5,282 bases of DNA, from the NCBI GenBank assembly GCA_028821635.1, contig JAPPDO010000097.1, positions 1 through 5,282 on the forward strand, read 5' to 3'. Every line of letters starts with the position of its first letter. Positions within the stretch are counted from its first letter, which is position 1. Made by a program: the position numbers and the translations under genes. Below, one piece after another: positions 1-5,282 of this stretch. The DNA comes from Ekhidna sp. (GTDB lineage: Bacteria > Bacteroidota > Bacteroidia > Cytophagales > Cyclobacteriaceae). The notes under the pieces were generated by a model, which had not been told where the DNA came from, ran no database searches, and saw only the letters and a program-made list of their open reading frames with translations.

Positions 1-255
1 TTGGATGAATTAAACCTTACACCTTTTGATTCAAATAAAGAAACAGACTATCTGGAGTTTAAAAAAGTTGTTTTAGAATCTCCTTACATAGTCATTCGGT
101 TCATTGCCAGCTTTTTCCTTGAAAATGATGAGGACATTATCAACGATAAACATAAAATTGGAAAGGCTGAGTATCAGCGGCTTCTAACCATCGGAGAAAA
201 ATTGGGACTGGATAAAATTCCCGTTTTTCAAATGTTTTGTCAGATGTTTAAATGA
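1..255 (+). CDS. Hypothetical protein, probably 3' end of a gene cut by the window edge
   Basis: An open frame runs from the first base to a TGA at 253-255, giving 84 residues. The first codon is TTG and there is no in-frame ATG until the last few codons. The gene therefore either starts at this TTG or, more likely, extends upstream of the window. The product looks like a small soluble helical protein: a hydrophobic segment around residues 27-40 (SPYIVIRFIASFFLE), an acidic stretch (ENDEDIINDKHK), and a C-terminal helix pair ending in FQMFCQMFK. The acidic turn followed by KAEYQRLLTIGEKLGL faintly recalls TerB-like domains, where an acidic loop precedes such a helix. I do not regard this as enough to assign a family. 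There is no signal peptide and no catalytic motif. About 160 bases separate it from the next gene, so an operon link is not shown. Confidence 0.55.
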   Translation: MDELNLTPFDSNKETDYLEFKKVVLESPYIVIRFIASFFLENDEDIINDKHKIGKAEYQRLLTIGEKLGLDKIPVFQMFCQMFK

Positions 256-415
256 AGCCGAACGCTTTGCTTTTGAATACTTCCAATCGGATGTTCATAT
301 TCAGCCCCATAATAGAAAATAAAATGATTCCTGATTACGCAATAAAAGTTTCTTTCTACAAAACCTTAATTTTTGGTTATCACCGGAAACGAATAAAACA
401 AACCCGGATTTTGAC

Positions 416-1453
416 TTGAGCGTGACAAAACAAGCCAAAAAATACCGACTAGTAATAATTGTTTCAATGCTGCCCTTCGTAGGATTGTCCCAAAATGACA
501 TTTACTCCAAATATGATATTTACAGAAACCCTCTTCGTATCTTCCTGAATAAATTAAGCATCACGCTGACGACAGGTTATGGGTCCACCACCTACAAGCA
601 TGAGTTCTCCGGAGTTTATTTTTATCAGGATGAGATAAGCCAGTTTATTTTCAACAATGACATGGAGCCGGGCATTGGTTTTACAGGATTTACCAATTGG
701 TTAAATAACCCTCAAACAGGTGTTCAAACACGATCAGATAGAGTCTTACTACTCAATACAGACAGTGTAAACGTTGGTTTTAAAGGCACCGCAGACGGCA
801 TTCCCATTAACTTGATGATTCATTATCAATATCAAAACTTCAGAGTAGGGATAGGGTATTCTCACGAATTTCAGTTTTTGCGGTCGTTAGAATCAACCTC
901 GCTCAGAGATCAAATTCGAGCATATCAACCAAATTTTAAAAAAACAAAATTTACCAGATTTTATGGAATGTTAGGTTACAAGTTCCATTCTTTTTGGTAT
1001 TGGGATTTTGTAGCTGAGCTGAATGTTGGTAAAATAAATGCGGGCCCTCAGTTCAACCGATCTGCAATTTCAAAAGGTCTTTATTATAACGTGGGGATAA
1101 GTTTTGAAAATAACCGGTCAGAATATGTTAGACTTATAATAAGGCCAAGTCTTGATATTAAGTCATACAAGGTGAACCTCCCTGACGGGGCTTCGGTAAA
1201 ACACAGTCATCCGGCCTTTTTTCTCCACGTCGGCCTCAGCATCAATATCCCCGAGATTCCACGCTCACCAATGAAAAGCGATCACACGCAATTAAAACAC
1301 GTTTATACGAATCCAAAGACAGGGAAAAAAATAGAAGTAAGAGGTCAGTCGATTTGGAAAAGGCAGAATCCCAAAGTAGGGGAGAATCACAAAAAGTTAA
1401 ATCAACACTTGCCAAGTAGAAAAAACAGGATAAAACCCAAAAAACGTAAGTGA
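416..1453 (+). CDS. Exported, probable outer-membrane beta-barrel protein with a basic C-terminal tail
   Basis: I do not recognise a named family. The frame gives 345 residues from TTG at 416, or 343 from GTG at 422; no in-frame ATG lies between the upstream stop (332-334) and the signal peptide. Residues 4-25 form a signal peptide: a basic start (KQAKKYR), a hydrophobic core (LVIIVSMLPFVG) and a likely cleavage at GLS|QND. An ATG at 467 would destroy that core, so a non-ATG start is favoured. Residues 47-280 show alternating polar/hydrophobic stretches rich in Tyr, Phe and Gly (for example INLMIHYQYQNFRVGIGYSH, KFTRFYGMLGYKF, LYYNVGISFENN, AFFLHVGLSINIP), as in outer-membrane barrels. The last such strand ends near residue 279. 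About 65 residues follow that are rich in Lys and Arg (residues 301-345 hold 17 Lys/Arg against 2 acidic residues). A barrel normally ends with its last strand, so this tail is unusual and should lie in the periplasm if the topology is standard. Function and ligand are unknown. The stop is 58 bases before gyrA. Confidence 0.8.
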   Translation: MSVTKQAKKYRLVIIVSMLPFVGLSQNDIYSKYDIYRNPLRIFLNKLSITLTTGYGSTTYKHEFSGVYFYQDEISQFIFNNDMEPGIGFTGFTNWLNNPQTGVQTRSDRVLLLNTDSVNVGFKGTADGIPINLMIHYQYQNFRVGIGYSHEFQFLRSLESTSLRDQIRAYQPNFKKTKFTRFYGMLGYKFHSFWYWDFVAELNVGKINAGPQFNRSAISKGLYYNVGISFENNRSEYVRLIIRPSLDIKSYKVNLPDGASVKHSHPAFFLHVGLSINIPEIPRSPMKSDHTQLKHVYTNPKTGKKIEVRGQSIWKRQNPKVGENHKKLNQHLPSRKNRIKPKKRK

Positions 1454-1511
1454 TCGGCATCAAAAATGATTAAATTACGACCTGATTTTTAATGACCTAG
1501 CAGCAACATAA

Positions 1512-4040
1512 ATGGCAGAAGGAGAAATTGAAAACTTACCTGGTTCCCAAGAGAACATTATCCCAATAAACATAGAACAGGAAATGAGAGGTGCTTACAT
1601 TGACTATTCGATGAGCGTCATTATTTCCCGAGCACTACCGGATGTTAGAGATGGACTAAAACCGGTTCATCGAAGGATACTCTATGGAATGGATGAATTG
1701 GGTGTCAATTATAATAAACCCTACAAGAAATGCGCCCGAATAGTAGGGGATGTATTAGGTAAATATCACCCGCATGGCGATACCGCAGTTTACGACGCTA
1801 TGGTTCGCATGGCTCAGCAATGGTCAATGAGGTATCCGCTCGTTGACGGGCAGGGAAACTTCGGCTCAGTTGATGGTGACTCCCCCGCCGCCATGAGATA
1901 CACAGAAGCCCGACTGCGAAGAATTTCTGAAGAATTACTTAATGACATCAGAAAAAATACCGTTGATTACGTTCCCAACTATGACGACAGTACAGAGGAG
2001 CCAAGTGTGCTCCCCTCGAAGATTCCAAATCTCTTAATTAATGGGGCTAGCGGGATTGCAGTGGGCATGGCTACTAACATGGCACCACACAATCTTTCAG
2101 AAGTCGCTAACGGCGTGGTCGCCTACATCAATAATAATGAAATAACCATTGAAGAACTGATGCAGCATATAAAAGCCCCGGATTTCCCTACCGGAGCAAC
2201 CATCTATGGTTATCAAGGTGTGAGATCAGCTTATGAAACAGGCAGGGGCAGGGTGGTTTTAAGAGCTAAAGCTGAATTTGATACAACCGGTACGGGAAAA
2301 GAACAAATCATTGTCACGGAAATACCTTATCAGGTTAATAAAGCCGGCATGATTGAGAAAACTGCCGCTTTAATTAATGAAAAGAAAATTGATGGTATTG
2401 CTGACATCAGAGATGAATCCGATAAGCAGGGAATGCGGATTGTTTATGATTTGAAAAGGGATGCAATTCCAAACGTTGTGCTCAACAACCTCTACAAACA
2501 GACACAACTTCAGTCTTCTTTTAGCATAAATAACGTAGCACTGCTGGGTGGTCGCCCCAAGACACTCAATCTCAAGGAGCTAATAAAACATTTTGTAGAT
2601 CACAGACATGAAGTTGTAGTCCGTAGAACACAATATGAACTGGATGAAGCCGAGAGAAGGTCTCATATCCTCGAAGGCTACCTCATTGCACTAGACAACC
2701 TCGATGAAGTCATCAACTTAATACGTTCTTCAAAAGATCCCGATGAGGCAAAAGAGGGATTGATGACACAGCTCAGCCTTTCGGAAATTCAGGCAAAAGC
2801 AATCCTGGATATGAGGTTACAACGATTAACAGGGCTGGAAAGAGATAAGATTCAGAAAGAATATGAAGAAATAAAGCAGCTTATTGATAAACTAAAAGCA
2901 ATTCTTTCTGACAGAGCGTTGAGAATGCAAATCATCAAAGAGGAGCTTAACGGAATGAAGGAGCGATATGGAGACGAAAGAAGATCCAACATTGAGCACA
3001 CCGCAGATGAGTTCACTGCTGAGGACATGATCCCTGACGAGGACATGGTGATCACCATATCGTATCAGGGATATATTAAAAGAACACCGCTGGTTGATTA
3101 CCGGACGCAGGGAAGAGGCGGGATAGGGAGCAGGGCCGCCGCCTCAAAAGACGATGATTTTACCGAACATCTATTCATTGCCTCAGCACACAACTTCCTG
3201 CTGATTTTCACTGAGTTCGGAAAAGTCTTTTGGATCAAAGTATGGGAATTGCCGGAAGGCAGCAAAACCTCAAAAGGAAGACCCATCCAAAACCTGATTA
3301 ATATTGAAGCACAGGACAACGTGAGATCGGTGATCAACGTCAAAAATCTTGAAGACCCCGATTACACTAATAACAATTTTCTTGTGATGTGCACCAAAAA
3401 GGGCACTATCAAGAAAACTTCTTTAGAGGCTTACAGCAGACCTCGTAAAAACGGAATCAATGCAATCACGATCAATGAAGGAGATAAACTCCTTGATGTA
3501 AGCCTTACCGATGGAAATAATCACGTCATCATAGCATGTAATACAGGAAAGGCCATTAATTTTCACGAATCGGATGTAAGAGTAATGGGAAGGCTGGCCG
3601 CCGGAGTAAGAGGCATGAGCATAACCGGGAGCGAATACGTGATAGGGATGGTTTGTGTGAATCATAAAAAACCGGTTAATCTGCTCGTGGTATCCGAAAA
3701 GGGATATGGCAAAAGATCGGGACTTGAAAACTACAGAATAACCAAAAGGGGAGGAAAAGGAGTGAAAACGTTGAATATTACCGAAAAAACCGGCAAACTT
3801 GTAGCAATAAAGGATGTGACCGACGGCGATGAATTGATGATCATTAATAAGTCGGGCATTGCAATTAGAACTTCGGTTGATGCCCTCAGAGTCATGGGAA
3901 GGGCCACTCAGGGGGTGAAGCTGATTAAGTTAAACGAAGATGATGAGATCTCAGCCATAGAAAAAATATCCCTGATTGAAGATGAGGATCAAAAACCCAG
4001 GAAAAATAATACAGACAACCAAACCAACAATCAACAATAA
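1512..4040 (+). CDS. gyrA: DNA gyrase subunit A
   Basis: The product is the breakage-reunion subunit of gyrase (A2B2 with GyrB), a cytoplasmic type IIA topoisomerase that introduces negative supercoils using ATP. At 842 residues it is full length and close to other bacterial GyrA. The N-terminal winged-helix domain carries [20 protein letters not shown] (39-58) and the quinolone-binding segment [20 protein letters not shown] (83-102). Catalytic Tyr130 sits after Arg129 in AAMRYTE, and maps to E. coli Tyr122 with an offset of 8. The tower follows, then the coiled-coil and exit gate from about residue 360 to 500. The C-terminal pinwheel has six visible blades, beginning near residues 512, 561, 622, 670, 722 and 773. 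The blade-1 GyrA box is degenerate, QGRGGIG (533-539), while blade 5 carries TKRGGKG (744-750). The quinolone positions equal to E. coli 83 and 87 are Thr91 and Asp95. The tail has acidic clusters, then an Asn/Gln-rich end. A separate ParC is a formal alternative, but the complete six-blade domain favours GyrA. The ATG follows an A-rich leader with no Shine-Dalgarno; no convincing promoter is visible in the 58-base gap. Confidence 0.97.
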   Translation: MAEGEIENLPGSQENIIPINIEQEMRGAYIDYSMSVIISRALPDVRDGLKPVHRRILYGMDELGVNYNKPYKKCARIVGDVLGKYHPHGDTAVYDAMVRMAQQWSMRYPLVDGQGNFGSVDGDSPAAMRYTEARLRRISEELLNDIRKNTVDYVPNYDDSTEEPSVLPSKIPNLLINGASGIAVGMATNMAPHNLSEVANGVVAYINNNEITIEELMQHIKAPDFPTGATIYGYQGVRSAYETGRGRVVLRAKAEFDTTGTGKEQIIVTEIPYQVNKAGMIEKTAALINEKKIDGIADIRDESDKQGMRIVYDLKRDAIPNVVLNNLYKQTQLQSSFSINNVALLGGRPKTLNLKELIKHFVDHRHEVVVRRTQYELDEAERRSHILEGYLIALDNLDEVINLIRSSKDPDEAKEGLMTQLSLSEIQAKAILDMRLQRLTGLERDKIQKEYEEIKQLIDKLKAILSDRALRMQIIKEELNGMKERYGDERRSNIEHTADEFTAEDMIPDEDMVITISYQGYIKRTPLVDYRTQGRGGIGSRAAASKDDDFTEHLFIASAHNFLLIFTEFGKVFWIKVWELPEGSKTSKGRPIQNLINIEAQDNVRSVINVKNLEDPDYTNNNFLVMCTKKGTIKKTSLEAYSRPRKNGINAITINEGDKLLDVSLTDGNNHVIIACNTGKAINFHESDVRVMGRLAAGVRGMSITGSEYVIGMVCVNHKKPVNLLVVSEKGYGKRSGLENYRITKRGGKGVKTLNITEKTGKLVAIKDVTDGDELMIINKSGIAIRTSVDALRVMGRATQGVKLIKLNEDDEISAIEKISLIEDEDQKPRKNNTDNQTNNQQ

Positions 4041-4053
4041 ATTAATAACTAAA

Positions 4054-5238
4054 ATGATAAGAACTTTTTTTACACTTTTTTTAGCGGCAATATTAACGAT
4101 AGGTTTTGCACAAAAGAAACCTAAGATCAATCAGGCAGAAGCGGCCCTGAAAAAGAGGGATTATGCAGAAGCAAAATCAATCGTTGATGCAGCCATAGCT
4201 CATGAAAAAACAAAAGAAGACCCAATCACGTGGTTTGTCAGGGGGCAGGTATACGCTGCACTTGACACGGCTAATAACGAACCGGGAGCACTGGAGACCT
4301 CACTGCAAGCATTTGATAAAGCACTGGAGTTAGACCCCGATCAGAAAAAAATAAACTCCATTGACCTGGCTACCGGAACCGTAACCAACGTAGACTCTAA
4401 AAAACAGGGATATTATGCGTATTACTTCAATCGGGCATCCAATAGCTATAACTCGGAAAACTTCATGGATGCTGCCGATTGCTTTGAAACAGCATTTTAT
4501 ATCATGCCTTCGGACACCAATGCAATATTATATGCTGCGACCGCAGCTTATTACGCACAAGATGATGAGAAAGCCAACAAAAATTATACTAAAGCCTACG
4601 AGGCCGGTTCTCGTGATATGAATGTCTTCCTCCAGTTGTATAACTACGAACTTAAAAAAGAAAATTTTGATGCTGCGCTTGACATTATTAAAAAAGGAAG
4701 AGAAACCTATCCTGATGATATAGACTTGATGAAGTATGAGGTCAATCTCCATATTCAGATGGAAAAGACGGAGGAGGCAAGAAAAAGCATTGAAAAGGCA
4801 ATAGAAGCGGAGCCGGAAAACACCGACCTGCTATTTACACTAGGAGTACTAAAAGAAGAATCCGGAGATAAAGAAGGAGCACTTGACACCTACAACGAGG
4901 CACTGAAAGCAGACCCAAATCACTTTAATTCGTTATTCAATTTAGGGGTTATTTCCTACAATGAGGTGAGCTCCTTTGTGAAAGAACAAGGAAGTTTGAA
5001 TTATTACCCCGGAAAGCCAAGACCTGACCCTAAGGAGAAAAAAAGGTATGAGGAACTTCAAACTGCGATTGACGAGACACTAAGAGAAACACTTCCTATA
5101 TGGGAAAAGCTTTACACGCTCAACAATTCAGACATCAACGTTCTGCAAACACTTCAATACATCTACAAAGCACTGAAAAAGACGGAACAATACAACAAGA
5201 TTTCTTCCGAACTGGATGCTGCTTTAGAAGCGGAGTAG
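4054..5238 (+). CDS. Secreted tetratricopeptide-repeat protein, cotranscribed with gyrA
   Basis: The product is 394 residues from ATG at 4054. The frame is open further upstream, to an ATG at 3976 inside gyrA, but that would put 26 polar, basic residues before a clear signal peptide, so 4054 is preferred. The signal peptide is MIRTFFTLFLAAILTIGFA, with predicted cleavage before QKK. There is no lipobox Cys, so the mature protein should be soluble in the periplasm or outside the cell. Nearly the whole mature chain is helical TPR repeats, at roughly residues 24-56, 57-95, 121-154, 155-188, 189-221, 222-255, 256-289 and 290 onward. The best-matching one is residues 256-289 (FTLGVLKEESGDKEGALDTY, then NEALKADPNH). 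Two stretches break the pattern: residues 96-120, and residues 303-345, the latter holding a charged PGKPRPDPKEKKRYEE segment. TPR arrays bind proteins; the partner cannot be read from the sequence. The start lies 13 bases after the gyrA stop, so the two should share a transcript. The leader is A-rich without a Shine-Dalgarno. Confidence 0.92.
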   Translation: MIRTFFTLFLAAILTIGFAQKKPKINQAEAALKKRDYAEAKSIVDAAIAHEKTKEDPITWFVRGQVYAALDTANNEPGALETSLQAFDKALELDPDQKKINSIDLATGTVTNVDSKKQGYYAYYFNRASNSYNSENFMDAADCFETAFYIMPSDTNAILYAATAAYYAQDDEKANKNYTKAYEAGSRDMNVFLQLYNYELKKENFDAALDIIKKGRETYPDDIDLMKYEVNLHIQMEKTEEARKSIEKAIEAEPENTDLLFTLGVLKEESGDKEGALDTYNEALKADPNHFNSLFNLGVISYNEVSSFVKEQGSLNYYPGKPRPDPKEKKRYEELQTAIDETLRETLPIWEKLYTLNNSDINVLQTLQYIYKALKKTEQYNKISSELDAALEAE

Positions 5239-5266
5239 GAGTGTAATACGGAATATATTAATGATC

Positions 5267-5282
5267 CCTTGCAGGTCTTTCA
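5267..5282. repeat. Possible left arm of an intergenic palindromic repeat, cut by the window edge
   Basis: The final bases, CCTTGCAGGTCTTTCA, resemble one arm of the palindromic repeats that I recall as common between genes in Bacteroidota, where an arm such as CCTTGCAGGTCTT is followed by its reverse complement AAGACCTGCAAGG. The second arm would lie just outside the window, so the palindrome itself cannot be seen here. Its position, 28 bases past the TPR stop, would suit a transcription terminator or REP-like element closing the gyrA transcript. No other copy of the arm was noticed in the window. A short coding start on either strand is the alternative. Confidence 0.3.

Noticed and set aside
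255..267. AAGC-CGAAC-GCTT inverted repeat just after the first stop, followed by a T-rich stretch, as a terminator.
   Set aside because: The stem is only four base pairs and the T run is interrupted, so it is too weak to call.
274..303. TGAATA ... TATTCA inverted repeat with a small TCC/GGA hairpin inside, as a regulatory structure.
   Set aside because: The six-base arms are AT-rich, the loop is 18 bases and the stem does not extend; this is expected by chance in AT-rich DNA.
349..375. Possible Bacteroidota-type promoter (TAnnTTTG) at TTAATTTTTGG before the barrel gene.
   Set aside because: The element has three rather than two bases between TA and TTTG, and no TTTG is present at the -33 position.
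1454..1511. Promoter or terminator in the gap between the barrel gene and gyrA.
   Set aside because: No TAnnTTTG element and no stable hairpin could be found; the AAAAATGATTAA and TTTTTAATGA stretches do not pair well.
2852..3665. Three antisense open frames inside gyrA.
   Set aside because: They lie wholly inside a clearly conserved gene and have compositions typical of antisense shadows.
3976..4053. Upstream ATG extending the TPR protein by 26 residues into gyrA.
   Set aside because: The extension is polar and basic, simply reads gyrA's 3' end in another frame, and would bury the signal peptide.
4415..4752. Open frames on both strands inside the TPR gene.
   Set aside because: They are shadows of the TPR coding frame with no independent start context or recognisable product.
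5261..5282. ATG at 5261 as the start of another gene.
   Set aside because: Only seven codons are visible, and the sequence fits a palindromic repeat arm at least as well.

Overview
The window looks like chromosomal core DNA from a member of the Bacteroidota, most likely a Cytophagales- or Flavobacteria-like lineage. Four things suggest this. The DNA is moderately AT-rich. The start codons follow A-rich leaders with no Shine-Dalgarno sequence. Two signal peptides end in a short hydrophobic run followed by Gln (GLS|Q and GFA|Q). The GyrA protein has a lineage-style C-terminal domain with a degenerate first GyrA box. The assignment comes from pattern recognition, not a database search.

All convincing genes are on the + strand. 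Bases 1-255 hold an 84-codon frame that is probably the 3' end of a gene starting outside the window; its product is unrecognised, with at best a faint TerB-like look. A gap of about 160 bases follows, with no clear promoter or terminator. Bases 416 (or 422) to 1453 encode an exported, probably outer-membrane beta-barrel protein of unknown function with a strikingly basic C-terminal tail. Bases 1512-4040 encode a complete DNA gyrase subunit A, with the catalytic tyrosine and all six C-terminal blades visible. Thirteen bases later, 4054-5238 encodes a secreted tetratricopeptide-repeat (TPR) protein. The last 16 bases may be the left arm of a palindromic intergenic repeat cut by the window edge.

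gyrA and the TPR gene almost certainly share a transcript. The barrel gene lies 58 bases upstream of gyrA with no visible terminator between them, so read-through is possible. Nothing in the sequence ties the two envelope proteins functionally to gyrase. I see no mobile element, CRISPR array, RNA gene, toxin-antitoxin pair or defence module. The window is mostly ordinary housekeeping sequence. The points most worth a second look are the basic-tailed barrel protein and its ambiguous start, the unusual distribution of GyrA-box motifs, and the truncated palindrome at the right edge.
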